This document shows, in pieces, positions 32,640-41,579 of a DNA stretch of 64,000 bases. The DNA lies in NCBI GenBank assembly GCA_963789885.1, contig CAWBNB010000030.1, positions 124,001-188,000 on the forward strand. The letters run 5' to 3'. Source of the stretch: DATEDA01 sp963789885 (GTDB lineage: Bacteria; Pseudomonadota; Gammaproteobacteria; Burkholderiales; SG8-39). A program made the position numbers and the translations under genes. Below the pieces are notes generated by a model. It did no database searches. It was not told the DNA's origin and worked only from the letters and a program-made list of their open reading frames with translations. How positions within the stretch are numbered: position 1 is the first letter of the stretch; each line of letters starts with the position of its first letter.

Positions 32640-33113
32640 ATGGCAGTGAAGCCCATCCCCGAAGGTTACCGTTCCGTCACCCCATACCTGGCCGTCAAGC
32701 AGGCCGCGGACGCGATCGAGTTCTACCGGCGCGCGTTCGGCGCGAAGGAGCGCATGCGGATGCCGGGGCCGGACGGGAAGATCGGGCACGCCGAGCTGGA
32801 GATCGGCAACTCCGTGATCATGCTCGCCGACGAGCATCCGGACATGGACTTCCGCGGCCCGGCGTCGATCGGCGGGACGAGCGTGACGCTCCATCTCTAT
32901 GTGCCGGACGTGGATGCGACTTTCAGCAAGGCCACGGCGGCCGGAGCGAAGCCGGTGCGGGCGGTCGAGGACCAGTTCTACGGTGATCGCGCAGGCTCGG
33001 TTCGCGATCCGTTCGGCCACGTGTGGCACATCGCGACTCACAAGGAGGACCTGTCGCCGGAAGAGCTCCGGCGTCGCGCCGAGGCCGCGTCCAAGCAGCA
33101 CGCGAAGGCGTGA
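32640..33113 (+). CDS. VOC-superfamily (PhnB/glyoxalase-like) protein
   Basis: A 157-residue protein with two beta-alpha-beta-beta-beta units: VTPYLAVKQAADAIEFYRRAFGAKERMRM, GHAELEIGNSVIMLADEHPD, SVTLHLYVPDVDATFSKATAAGAKPVRAVEDQFYGDRAGSVRDPFGHVWHIATH. The PYLAV and DPFGHVW blocks are typical of PhnB-like proteins. His and Glu residues (GHAELEIG, GHVWHIATH) could bind a metal. AAGGAGA precedes the ATG. Members include isomerases, resistance proteins and uncharacterised proteins; the role here is unknown. Confidence 0.88.
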   Translation: MAVKPIPEGYRSVTPYLAVKQAADAIEFYRRAFGAKERMRMPGPDGKIGHAELEIGNSVIMLADEHPDMDFRGPASIGGTSVTLHLYVPDVDATFSKATAAGAKPVRAVEDQFYGDRAGSVRDPFGHVWHIATHKEDLSPEELRRRAEAASKQHAKA

Positions 33114-33115
33114 AC

Positions 33116-33148
33116 GAGGAAGCCCCGATCGCTGATCGGTGCCTCCTC
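33116..33148. terminator. Bidirectional hairpin between convergent genes
   Basis: GAGGA...CCGATC-GCT-GATCGG...TCCTC forms a long interrupted stem directly after the stop codon of the VOC gene and before the end of the minus-strand small secreted gene. It has no T-tract on either side, so termination efficiency is uncertain. Confidence 0.45.
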
Positions 33149-33162
33149 GACGTGCCGCGGTC

Positions 33163-33306
33163 TTACTTTCTGGCGTCGGCCAGGCACTTCTCTTTTTCGG
33201 CGCCGGTCAGCTTGTCGCACTTGCTGGTGTCGGCAGCTTGCACGTAGCCCGCGGTCACGAAGCCCGCGAACAGCGTGGCCAACAGTGCCTTGATGAACGT
33301 TTGCAT
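33163..33306 (-). CDS. Small secreted peptide (47 residues)
   Basis: A short gene with a strong AAAGGAG site. The product starts MQTFIKALLATLFAGFVTAG, a clear signal peptide cleaved after VQA, leaving a ~23-residue mature peptide (ADTSKCDKLTGAEKEKCLADARK) with two cysteines 11 apart, able to form one disulphide. Charged and helical, it would be periplasmic or secreted. Similar small 'CxxL..EK.KCL' exported proteins exist in proteobacteria, but I cannot name a family or function. Confidence 0.65.
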   Translation of the reverse strand: MQTFIKALLATLFAGFVTAGYVQAADTSKCDKLTGAEKEKCLADARK

Positions 33307-33443
33307 GGACCTTCTCCTTTCGGGCGCTCTCAACATGTAAGAGATGCCGATCGGTCAGGGCGTGGGAGCTCAACCCCGATCGCGGGCCTCGCGTGGCGAG
33401 GCCTGGATGCCGAGCAATCGGCGTGCCCAGATCTTGTGCGCGA

Positions 33444-34127
33444 TTACGGCGAAGACGTAAGACCGGCTTCCCAGGTGCCGTAGGCGTCCGCGAGCTCGTC
33501 GAGCACGTCGGCGTCGGATCGCCCCGAGCGCTTGAGGACGTGGAAGCCGTGGTCCGCGCCTTCCAGCCAGTGCATCGTCCAGCGATCCAGGGGGGCGACG
33601 GCCCGCGCCATCAGGTCGCGTCTGCAGAGCGCGTCGCGGGTGCCGTTCAGGCACAGCACCGGGACACCGATGCGCGCGAGGTGTGCATCGCGCAGCTTTT
33701 TCGGCTGGCCTGCGGGGTGGAGCGGATAAGCGAGGAGCAGTAGGGCGTCGCACGCAAACCCGTCGGCGGCGAGCATCGACGCCGCGCGTCCGCCCATCGA
33801 GCGTCCGCCGAGGATCAGCCGTTTCGGCGCGACCTCGCGGCGGGCGTGCGACGCGACCGCGGCGATGCAGGCCGTGAGACGGGGCATCGGGTCCGGCCGG
33901 CTCGAACCCTGTGTCCGATAGAGGAAATTGAATCGCACGACGGCCAGACCGCGCCCACGGAGGCGCTCGGTCGCGGCGAGCAGGCCGCGATCGGCCATGT
34001 GGCCACCCGCGCCGTGCGCGCACACGAATAGCGAGCCGGTAGGCGCGTGAAGAGCGGGCTCGAGAACGGCGGCGGTTTCTTCGTCGCCGATCCTGACCCG
34101 CCACTCAGCCGGGGCGGGCGCGCTCAC
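33444..34127 (-). CDS. Alpha/beta hydrolase (KANL3/Tex30-like dienelactone hydrolase fold)
   Basis: A 227-residue hydrolase: LFVCAHGAGGHMAD (oxyanion turn), VVRFNFLYRTQGSSRPDP, nucleophile elbow GGRSMGGRAASM (Ser ~110), Asp in LNGTRDALC and His in LEGADHGFHVLK. All triad positions are present. The KANL3/Tex30-like group is widespread and of unknown substrate. The GTG start immediately follows repeat copy A, which separates it from the PanE-like paralogue 2 upstream. Confidence 0.85.
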   Translation of the reverse strand: MSAPAPAEWRVRIGDEETAAVLEPALHAPTGSLFVCAHGAGGHMADRGLLAATERLRGRGLAVVRFNFLYRTQGSSRPDPMPRLTACIAAVASHARREVAPKRLILGGRSMGGRAASMLAADGFACDALLLLAYPLHPAGQPKKLRDAHLARIGVPVLCLNGTRDALCRRDLMARAVAPLDRWTMHWLEGADHGFHVLKRSGRSDADVLDELADAYGTWEAGLTSSP

Positions 34128-34191
34128 TGGACTACCCCTCGCGCCAAGGGCGCGCCAGGGGGGTCGCCCTTGGGACGGCCCCGCGGGCTCA
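34128..34191. repeat. Intergenic repeat, copy A
   Basis: On the minus strand this 64-bp unit begins with the TGA of the PanE-like gene and ends directly before the GTG of the hydrolase gene. It shares TGAGCCCGC-GGGCCGTCCC-AGGGCGA and a GCGC-rich end with GCGCGAGGG-T-GTCCA with copy B at 43090-43147. Both units occupy the whole junction between two same-strand genes. Confidence 0.7.
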
Positions 34192-35259
34192 GGCCGCCTT
34201 CTTCCGGTTCTTCTCCAGCCAGCCGTCGACGATGGCGACGGTCTCGTCGACCACCGGATTGCGCATGCCCTTCTGCGCGGCGATGGTCTGCACGAGACGG
34301 TCCACGCGTTCGATGTTCGGCGCGCCGTTCGCGAGCGCGCGAGCCGCCGAGGAGGGGCTCCCGAGCGACAACGCCGCGTTGGCGTACTTCGCGAACGGCA
34401 CGAGGTCTTTCCGGTCTGCGCCGAGCGAAACGCACAGCGTGACCACCCACTCGTACACCGCGCGCGACGCCTCGATGTCGCCGTGCACCGCGTCCTTGAT
34501 CGGACGCACGCTGTCCTTCTGCACGCAGCGATAGTTGCCCGCGAGCAGCATCGCCCACTTGGCGAGCGGCACGAAGATCGAGTCGTGCACCTTGAGCTTC
34601 ACCGGGAGCTCGATCTTTCCCTCGGGTGCGTCGAACCGGACTCCCTCGATGTCCGCCTCGAGGCGACGGAGGATCGCGGTGTGCGCGTCCGAGGGAAACC
34701 GCGCCGACTTGAAGTTGGTCGGCAGCCGCACCTGCAGCACGTTGATCTTCTCCTCCGGCGGGCGGAACGCCTGCGGATCGGGGCTGCACAACGTCATGAA
34801 CGCCGGATCGAAAGCATCCCACACGGTCGGATCCGTATAGGCGGCACGGCAGGGATCGGTGTTCAGGCCGGAAATGCGCTTCAGGTAGGTGAGCGGCGGC
34901 ATGTTCATGATCGACATGCACGGCACCTTCGCCTTCGCGACCGCGCTCATCAACTCGCGCACACCTGGCGACCGGTACTGCGGCTCTTGCATCGCGAGCG
35001 CGACGAGGTCGTAATCGGCGGGATTGACGCCGTCGGTGCCCCCGGCCGACATCTTGCCGGGGAGCTTGCGCGAATCGATCTCGACGAGCCCCTCCCGTCC
35101 CTTGATCGGCATCCGGACGCGGAAGCCTTCCTTGTTCATCAGCTCCGCTTCGGCCGGAAGGCACACGAGGCGCACCGTGTGCCCCGCCATCAGGAGCTTG
35201 CTCGCGAGCAGGGACCCGTAGGACGCGCCCAGCGTCAGGATCTTGTAGGGGGTCGGCAT
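34189..35259 (-). CDS. Ketopantoate reductase (ApbA/PanE)-like dehydrogenase, paralogue 2
   Basis: A 356-residue paralogue of the protein at 20729-21829, aligning end to end: ILTLGASYGSLLASKLLMAGH, LAMQEPQYRSPGVRELM, IMNMPPLTYLKRISGLNT, SPDPQAFRPPEE, LPTNFKSARF, FVPLAKWAMLLAGNYRC, EWVVTLCVSLGA. The Rossmann glycine pattern is GASYGS. GGAGGTGTC precedes the ATG. The conserved MNMPP, SPDPQAFRP and LPTNFK blocks mark a distinct subfamily, so the substrate is unlikely to be ketopantoate. Unlike paralogue 1, no regulator is adjacent. Confidence 0.82.
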   Translation of the reverse strand: MPTPYKILTLGASYGSLLASKLLMAGHTVRLVCLPAEAELMNKEGFRVRMPIKGREGLVEIDSRKLPGKMSAGGTDGVNPADYDLVALAMQEPQYRSPGVRELMSAVAKAKVPCMSIMNMPPLTYLKRISGLNTDPCRAAYTDPTVWDAFDPAFMTLCSPDPQAFRPPEEKINVLQVRLPTNFKSARFPSDAHTAILRRLEADIEGVRFDAPEGKIELPVKLKVHDSIFVPLAKWAMLLAGNYRCVQKDSVRPIKDAVHGDIEASRAVYEWVVTLCVSLGADRKDLVPFAKYANAALSLGSPSSAARALANGAPNIERVDRLVQTIAAQKGMRNPVVDETVAIVDGWLEKNRKKAA

Positions 35260-35438
35260 GGAGACACCTCCGCGGCGTTGGTGGCAGTGCGGGGCACGAT
35301 AGGCCGCGCCGCAACGCGTGTCACGCCGCGAAGCAAAATTCCGGGATCCGGAAAACCGGGCGTCGCGGGGCTTTTGCGCCGAGGCCGACTCGCGTACGCT
35401 CGGCCGCTCGCGCTGGCTCGAGCGAGCGGGAGGAGGCG

Positions 35439-36230
35439 ATGCACGTCCAGGTGAACGACATCCGGGTCAACTGCCGGATCGACGGCGACGAGGGCGCGCC
35501 CTGGCTCACGCTCGTCACCGGCATCGCGAACGATCTCTCGATGTGGGACGGCCAGCTGCGGGCGCTCGCCGATTTCCGCGTGCTGCGCTACGACCTGCGC
35601 GGCCAGGGCGGCACGGAGGCGACGACGGGTCCGTACTCGATCGGACTGCTGGTGGAGGATCTTGCCGGACTCTGGGACGAGCTCCAGATCGGCGGAACCC
35701 ATCTCGCCGGCCTCGGACTGGGCGGAGCGATCGTGCAGGCGGCGGCGATCGATCATCCCGACCGCGTCGCGAGCCTGGTGCCCTGCTGCTGTCGGGCGCG
35801 CATGGTGCCGGAGTTCGCCACCCTCTGGCACGGGCTGATCGAGACCGTCAAGACGAAGGGCTTCGAGAGCATCGTCGAGCCCACCGCGCAGCGCTGGTTC
35901 AGCGAGGCGTTCAAGGCCGCGAATCCTGGGGTCCTCGACGGCGTGAGGAAGATGATCCGCGGCACCAGCGAAGCCGGGTATCTCGGCTGCGTCGGCGCCT
36001 TTCTCGGGCTCGACGTCGAGGACCGCCTCGGCGCGATTCGCGCGCCGACGCTCTACGTCAGCGGGGCCGAGGACAAGGTCGGCGGCCCGCCCGTGTTGAT
36101 GGCGGGACTCGCGGCGAAGGTCCCGGGCGCGCGCCACGTGTCGGTCCCCGACGCAGCCCACATCGCCAACATCCAGAATCCGGACGGCTTCAATCGCGTT
36201 CTGGCCGGTTTCCTGAAGGAGCACCGATGA
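35439..36230 (+). CDS. Alpha/beta-fold protein like 3-oxoadipate enol-lactonase, lacking the nucleophilic serine
   Basis: A 263-residue alpha/beta-hydrolase fold: WLTLVTGIANDLSMW, LRYDLRGQGGTEA, then the elbow HLAGLGLGGAIVQ, where the expected GxSxG Ser is Gly (GLGLG). Asp in SGAEDKVGG and His in VPDAAHIAN remain. Without the Ser it cannot act by the usual acyl-enzyme route; it may be a lyase, binding protein or dead enzyme. Its stop overlaps the start of the Bug receptor (ATGA), implying shared expression. Confidence 0.8.
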   Translation: MHVQVNDIRVNCRIDGDEGAPWLTLVTGIANDLSMWDGQLRALADFRVLRYDLRGQGGTEATTGPYSIGLLVEDLAGLWDELQIGGTHLAGLGLGGAIVQAAAIDHPDRVASLVPCCCRARMVPEFATLWHGLIETVKTKGFESIVEPTAQRWFSEAFKAANPGVLDGVRKMIRGTSEAGYLGCVGAFLGLDVEDRLGAIRAPTLYVSGAEDKVGGPPVLMAGLAAKVPGARHVSVPDAAHIANIQNPDGFNRVLAGFLKEHR

Positions 36231-37187
36231 GATTGACGAGACTGACGCTCGCGGCATTGCTGTCGTGGAGCGCCGTCGCCGCGGCGCAGCCGTACCCGGC
36301 GAAGCCGATGCGCTGGATCGTACCGACCGGCCCCGGCAGCGCGGTCGACGTCACCGCGCGGCGGGTCGCGCCGAAGCTCGGCGAGGCGCTCGGCCAGCCG
36401 GTCATCGTCGACAACCGGCCCGGCGCCAACAGCATGATCGCGGCGCGCGAGGTCGCGCGCGCGCCGGCCGACGGGTATACGCTGCTCCAGGGCGTGGTCA
36501 ACAACGCGCTGAACGACCTGCTCACTCCGGATCCCTGCTGCGTGCTCAACGACAAGCTGGTGCCGGTCACGCGGCTCGTGTCCACATCGCTGGTGATGGT
36601 CGTCAATCCGTCCGTCCCAGCGAGCTCGGTGAAGGAGTACGTAGCGCTCGCAAAAGCTAAGCCGCAGTCCCTCACCTACGCTTCCGGCGGCAACGGCGCG
36701 ATCACGCAGATGGTCGGCGAGCTGTTCAAGCTGACCACCGGGATCCAGGTCCGCGAGATTCCCTACAAGGCGATCGGCGCCGAGCTGCCGGACCTCACTG
36801 GCGGACACGTCGACACGGCGTACCTGGCATCGGTGGTCATCCGCGATCACATCAGGTCGGGCAAGCTCCGCGGGCTGGCGGTGGCGGGGTCGAAGCGCGT
36901 CAGTGATCGTGCCGGACGTGCCTACGATGGCGGAAGCGGGGTTCCCGGGGATCGAAGCGACCGGCTGGAACGGGCTCTTCGTGCCCGCCGGCACGCCGCC
37001 CGCCGTCGTGCAGCGCCTCTACGAGGAGACCGCGAAGATCCTTCAATCGAAGGAGATGCAGGACGAGGCGGTCACGCTCGGGTCGGAGCTCGGCGGCGAG
37101 CCGCCGGAGGCGTTCGCCGCGTTCGTGCGCGCGGAGATCCAGAAGTGGGGCAAGGTGATCAAGGACGCGGGCATCAAGATCGAGTGA
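36227..37187 (+). pseudogene. Bug-family receptor gene, interrupted by a frameshift
   Basis: The first frame codes a signal peptide (MRLTRLTLAALLSWSAVAAA) and Bug blocks (YPAKPMRWIVPTGPGSAVD, DNRPGANSMIAA, PADGYTLLQG, IPYKAIGAELPDL) up to SKRV at ~36898. The family continues in the next frame as VPDVPTMAEAGFPGIEATGW through to the TGA at 37185. One extra base near 36899-36904 would restore a ~319-residue receptor. It is either a recent pseudogene or a sequencing error. GAAGGAG precedes the ATG. Confidence 0.85.
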
Positions 37188-37215
37188 CCGCCCGCCGGCG
37201 CCGCACCGCGACCCG

Positions 37216-37893
37216 ATGGAACTCGACCGCCTCGTCTTCACGTTCTTCAACGCCGCGATCGCCCGCGAGTACTGGCCGGACATCGTCAAGGGCTTCTTGA
37301 TTACCGTGCGGCTCGGCCTCGCGGTGATCGTCGCCGGGCTCGCGCTCGGCCTCGTGCTGGCGATGCTGCGCTCGCTGCAGCGCCGGATCCTCAACCTGCT
37401 GATCGTCGTCTACGCGGACGCGTTCCGGGCGCTGCCGGCGCTGATGGTGATCATCATCCTGTTCTTCGCGTTCCCCTATGCGGGGATGCCGATGAGCGCG
37501 TTCACCGCGACCTGGCTCGCGCTCTCGCTCGTCCTTGGCGCGTTCGCCGAGGAGATCTTCTGGGCCGGGATCATCGCGATCCCGAAGGGGCAGTACGAGG
37601 CGGCGCGCTCCACCGGGATGGACCGCTGGCAGACGCTTGTGCACGTCATCCTGCCGCAGGCGGTGCGGATCACCATCCCGCCGCTCACCAACCGCACGAT
37701 CGCGATCACCAAGGGCACGGCGCTCGGGTCGGTGGTCGCGCTGTCGGAGATCCTCGGTGCCGCGCACTCCGCCTCGAGCCTCGCCGGCAACCCCACGCCG
37801 CTCACGCTCGGGGCGATCGCCTATCTCGTGCTCTTCATCCCGTTCGTGATCTTCGGGCGGTGGGTGGAAACGCGGTTCGCGTGGAAGCGCTGA
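37216..37893 (+). CDS. Amino acid ABC transporter permease 1 (HisM/GlnP type)
   Basis: A 225-residue inner-membrane protein with about five helices and the EAA loop EEIFWAGIIAIPKGQYEAARSTGM that docks the ATPase. 'PKGQYEAARSTGM' is typical of polar amino acid permeases. It is directly followed (3 bp) by a second permease. No ATPase or binding protein of this class is adjacent; the nearest are at 16015-17700. The truncated Bug gene ends 28 bp upstream but belongs to another transport class. Confidence 0.92.
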   Translation: MELDRLVFTFFNAAIAREYWPDIVKGFLITVRLGLAVIVAGLALGLVLAMLRSLQRRILNLLIVVYADAFRALPALMVIIILFFAFPYAGMPMSAFTATWLALSLVLGAFAEEIFWAGIIAIPKGQYEAARSTGMDRWQTLVHVILPQAVRITIPPLTNRTIAITKGTALGSVVALSEILGAAHSASSLAGNPTPLTLGAIAYLVLFIPFVIFGRWVETRFAWKR

Positions 37894-37896
37894 GCC

Positions 37897-38568
<672 letters not shown>

Positions 38569-38591
38569 CGGGTGATGGCCGGTCGCGCCGT

Positions 38592-38945
38592 TCAGCGCGG
38601 ATACCGCTGCCAGACTTCTTCCTGCTCGACGAGGAGCCGCGAGATGCGAGCCCGCTCGCGGCTCGGCAGGACGAAATCCATCCAGCCGAGGGAAGGGTGG
38701 CGGAACTCGAGCAGCGTGCCGCCGGAAAACGGGTGCAGCTCGGTGGCGTAGCGCGGATCGTGCAGCGCCTCCGCGTGCACCGGCGGCGGCTCTTCGGCAA
38801 CGGCCGGCGTCATCTGCGCGCGGACCTCCGCGAGGACCTGGATCAGGGCGCTGACGTGCTCGGCCCGCCATTCCTCCCGGCCCGGCAGCGCGAACCGGGC
38901 GCGGGACTTCTCCTCGTCCAGCCATTCCACGACGACGTTGTACAT
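38592..38945 (-). CDS. Uncharacterised 117-residue protein
   Basis: A soluble, acidic protein starting MYNVVVEWLDEEKSRARFALPGREEW, with a helical middle (VSALIQVLAEVRAQM) and a conserved-looking end (FSGGTLLEFRHPSLGWMDFVLPSRERARISRLLVEQE). AAGGAG lies upstream of the ATG at 38945. It is convergent with the permease pair. No family recognised; it may be a small regulatory or binding protein. Confidence 0.6.
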   Translation of the reverse strand: MYNVVVEWLDEEKSRARFALPGREEWRAEHVSALIQVLAEVRAQMTPAVAEEPPPVHAEALHDPRYATELHPFSGGTLLEFRHPSLGWMDFVLPSRERARISRLLVEQEEVWQRYPR

Positions 38946-39051
38946 GGCTTGCTCCTTGAGGCCGGGGAGTGGAAAAAGTACGCCCGATCGCACGCCGCGG
39001 CAATACGCTCGCGCTGGCACTCCTCGCGAGGAAGTGCTGCCTTCGGGTCTG

Positions 39052-39861
39052 CTAGGGGCCGGCGAACTCGATCGCCAGGCGGGCGATCTCCGGGGCGCGC
39101 TCCCAGCCGGCGCAGAAGCGCGTGTCGGGCAGGACCTCGTAGCGCACATCGCTAAGGCGCTTGCGGATCTCGACGGCGCTCTTCCCGAGGTAGAAGTACT
39201 CGCCCATGAGGAGCAGCGCCGGACACCGGACGCGCCCGAGCCCGTGCGCGAGGTCGTACTGCTTGAGCGCCGTCAGCGCTTGCCAGCGGTCGCGCCCGAC
39301 CTCGATCTGGGCGCGGTTGATCCGGTCCATCCAGGACTGCGTGGGATGGAGCGGGGCGTGGTCCGGGTCCTGCTCCAGCATGAACCGGACGGTGCGCGTC
39401 GTCGGGAACCCGCTCTCGTCGCTCGGCCGGAACTTCGCCTGGAACGGCGCGATGAGGGCTTCCACCGACAGCTGCGGGTCGAGGAAGGGGCAGTTGACGA
39501 GCACGATCCGCTCGATGCGGTCGGGATGCGACGCCGCCAGCTCGACCGCGAGGGCGGCGCCGGTTGCCTCGCCGAGCGCGACGAACTTCCCCACCCCGAG
39601 CGCGTCCATCACCTCCACGACGCAGCGTGCGTAGTCGGCGATCGTCGGCTGCTCCGCGACGTGGTCCGATCCGCCATGGCTCGGATAGTCGATCGCGATC
39701 GCACGCATGCGCGGCGCGAGCGCCTCGATCATCTCGATGAACACGGCCGAGGACTGCTGGTTGATGTGCAGCAGGACGATCGCCGTGCCGGCGCCGGCCT
39801 GCCGGCAATGGATCTGGCCGAACGATGTCCCGATCAGCTCGCGCCTGATCTCCATCGGCAC
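39052..39861 (-). CDS. Alpha/beta-fold protein lacking catalytic Ser and His
   Basis: A 269-residue alpha/beta-hydrolase fold: AIVLLHINQQSSAVF, AIDYPSHGGSD, then the elbow FVALGEATGAALA, where the nucleophile Ser is Ala (GEATG). The region expected to hold the catalytic His reads PDTRFCAGWERAPEI, with no His. It is therefore probably not a serine hydrolase. It starts at GTG 39861 (ATG six bases later), four bases after the SDR stop, as the last gene of the amide operon. A role as scaffold, lyase or ligand-binding protein is possible. Confidence 0.78.
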   Translation of the reverse strand: MPMEIRRELIGTSFGQIHCRQAGAGTAIVLLHINQQSSAVFIEMIEALAPRMRAIAIDYPSHGGSDHVAEQPTIADYARCVVEVMDALGVGKFVALGEATGAALAVELAASHPDRIERIVLVNCPFLDPQLSVEALIAPFQAKFRPSDESGFPTTRTVRFMLEQDPDHAPLHPTQSWMDRINRAQIEVGRDRWQALTALKQYDLAHGLGRVRCPALLLMGEYFYLGKSAVEIRKRLSDVRYEVLPDTRFCAGWERAPEIARLAIEFAGP

Positions 39862-39865
39862 GGCG

Positions 39866-40630
39866 CTAGAACTGCGTCGAGTATCCGCCGTCGACCGGGA
39901 TGGCGGCGCCGGTGACGTAGTCGGAGGCCGCGCTCGCGAGGAACACCGCGATGCCGGCGAAGTCCTCCGGCTCGCCCCAGCGCGCGGCGAAGGTGCGCGC
40001 GACCACCCGCTCCTCGAGGCCCGGGATCTGCACCTTGGCGGTCCTGGTAAGGTCGGTGTTGATGAAGCCCGGCAGGATCGCGTTCGCCTGGATGTTGTCC
40101 TTCCCCCAGGCGGCCGCGAGCGACTTCGTGAGCTGCACGATGCCGCCCTTGCTCGAGCCGTACGCCGCCATCAGCGGGCCGCCGAAGATCGACAGCATCG
40201 AGCCGATGCTGATGATCTTCCCGCCGCCCGCCTTCACCATCTCCGGATAAGCGGCCTGCGAGCACACGAAGGCGCTGGTGAGGTTGGTGTCGAGCACCTC
40301 GCGCCATTCGGCGAGCGTGTACGCCTGCGGGAGCTTGCGGACGTTCGTGCCCGCGTTGTTGACCAGGATGTCGATCCGCCCGAGCCGCTCGGCCGCCTTG
40401 GCGACCATGGCCCGGCACGACGCCTCGTCGCGGACGTCCACCTCGATCGCGATCGCCTTCGCGCCGAGCGACTCGAGCTCCTTCACCGCGGCCGCGTTCT
40501 TCGTCGCGTTGCGCGCGGCGACCGCGATCGACGCGCCGGCCTGCGCGAGCCCGCGCGCGATGCCGAGCCCGATGCCGCCGTTCCCGCCGGTCACGATCGC
40601 CGCTTTCCCTTTGAGATCGAAGAGTTTCAT
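39866..40630 (-). CDS. Short-chain dehydrogenase/reductase
   Basis: A 254-residue classical SDR: cofactor loop VTGGNGGIGLGIA, the NNAG motif VNNAGTN, catalytic Ser in ISIGSMLSIFGG, and YGSSKGG (YxxxK). Arg near residue 40 (AVAARN) suggests NADP preference. The C-terminal AAIPVDGGYSTQF resembles gluconate 5-dehydrogenase / 3-oxoacyl-ACP reductase-like members. Its ATG overlaps the formamidase stop (ATGA). The substrate is unknown; the operon suggests an alcohol or ketone linked to amide breakdown. Confidence 0.9.
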   Translation of the reverse strand: MKLFDLKGKAAIVTGGNGGIGLGIARGLAQAGASIAVAARNATKNAAAVKELESLGAKAIAIEVDVRDEASCRAMVAKAAERLGRIDILVNNAGTNVRKLPQAYTLAEWREVLDTNLTSAFVCSQAAYPEMVKAGGGKIISIGSMLSIFGGPLMAAYGSSKGGIVQLTKSLAAAWGKDNIQANAILPGFINTDLTRTAKVQIPGLEERVVARTFAARWGEPEDFAGIAVFLASAASDYVTGAAIPVDGGYSTQF

Positions 40631-41568
40631 TTTCCGTCCACCAGGTTGCGGGCGACCATCGCGTGGATGCCCTTGTTGCCGTCGACGAGCTGGGTCACGT
40701 GGAGGTCGCAGGCGAGACTGCAGAAGACGTACGCCTGATCGGGCTGCCAGCCCTTCATCTCGACGAGCCAGCGGATCATGTCGCGGAGCGCCTGCTTCGC
40801 CGCGTCGTCGAGATCGGGATCCATCCCCATGGCGATGTAGTGCGTCGGCGTCACCGCGCGCGGGAACCCGAGCCGCATCCCCTTGTGCAGGACGAGCTCG
40901 AACGTCCCGTCGAGGCAGGTCTCGAGCGCGGTGAGGCACACCTCGCCGTCGCCCTGTACCGCGTGGCCGTCGCCGCAGGAGAAGTTGGCGCCGGGCACGA
41001 ACACCGGGAGGAAGAGCGAGGTGCCGGGCACGAACTCCTTGTTGTCGATGTTGCCGCCGAACTCGCGCGGCTCGACCGAGGAGATCGTGCCGTACTCGGC
41101 CCGGGGCGCGACCGCGAGGATGCCGAAGAACGGGCGCAGCGGGATCGCCGGGCCCCAGGCGGGCTTCGCGGTCATCGCCTTCCGGTCGATCGGGATGAAC
41201 TCCTGCCGGAAGTTGGGAAAGTCCTCGGGCAGCGTGCCGCGGAGCGGCCGGATGATGTTCCAGCCCCAGTCCACCGAGAGCTCGATCGTCTTGATGCGCA
41301 CCTCGAGCGTGTCGCCGGGCTCGGCGCCGCGCACGGCGACCGGGCCGGTGAGGATGTGCGGTCCGAGGTACGGCTTCACCTTCTCGACGATCTCGCGATG
41401 CGCCGGTCCCATGCGCGCGACGTCGCCGACTTCGACGGCGCCGCCCGACACGGTGACGACGGTGACGGTGTCGCCCGGGTCCACGGTCAGCCGGGGCGGG
41501 ATCTTCGCGTCGAAGTGGCCCCAGTGGACCGTCTCCGGGGATGGGCGCAGCGTGTGGTGCTTCGGCAT
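40627..41568 (-). CDS. Acetamidase/formamidase family protein
   Basis: A 313-residue FmdA_AmdA-family amidase that hydrolyses small amides such as formamide to ammonia and acid. It shows ETVHWGHFDAKIPPRLTVDPGDTVTVVTVSG, GPHILTGPVAVRGAEPGDTLEV, PLRPFFGILAVAP, GGNIDNKEFVPGTSLFLPVFVPGANFSCGDGHAVQGDGEVC, with Asp/His residues forming the metal site (GNIDNK, GDGHAVQGDGE). AAGGAG precedes the ATG at 41568. It lies 11 bp downstream of livF, so the ABC importer probably imports its substrate. Confidence 0.9.
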   Translation of the reverse strand: MPKHHTLRPSPETVHWGHFDAKIPPRLTVDPGDTVTVVTVSGGAVEVGDVARMGPAHREIVEKVKPYLGPHILTGPVAVRGAEPGDTLEVRIKTIELSVDWGWNIIRPLRGTLPEDFPNFRQEFIPIDRKAMTAKPAWGPAIPLRPFFGILAVAPRAEYGTISSVEPREFGGNIDNKEFVPGTSLFLPVFVPGANFSCGDGHAVQGDGEVCLTALETCLDGTFELVLHKGMRLGFPRAVTPTHYIAMGMDPDLDDAAKQALRDMIRWLVEMKGWQPDQAYVFCSLACDLHVTQLVDGNKGIHAMVARNLVDGK

Positions 41569-41579
41569 GGCGTTCTCCT

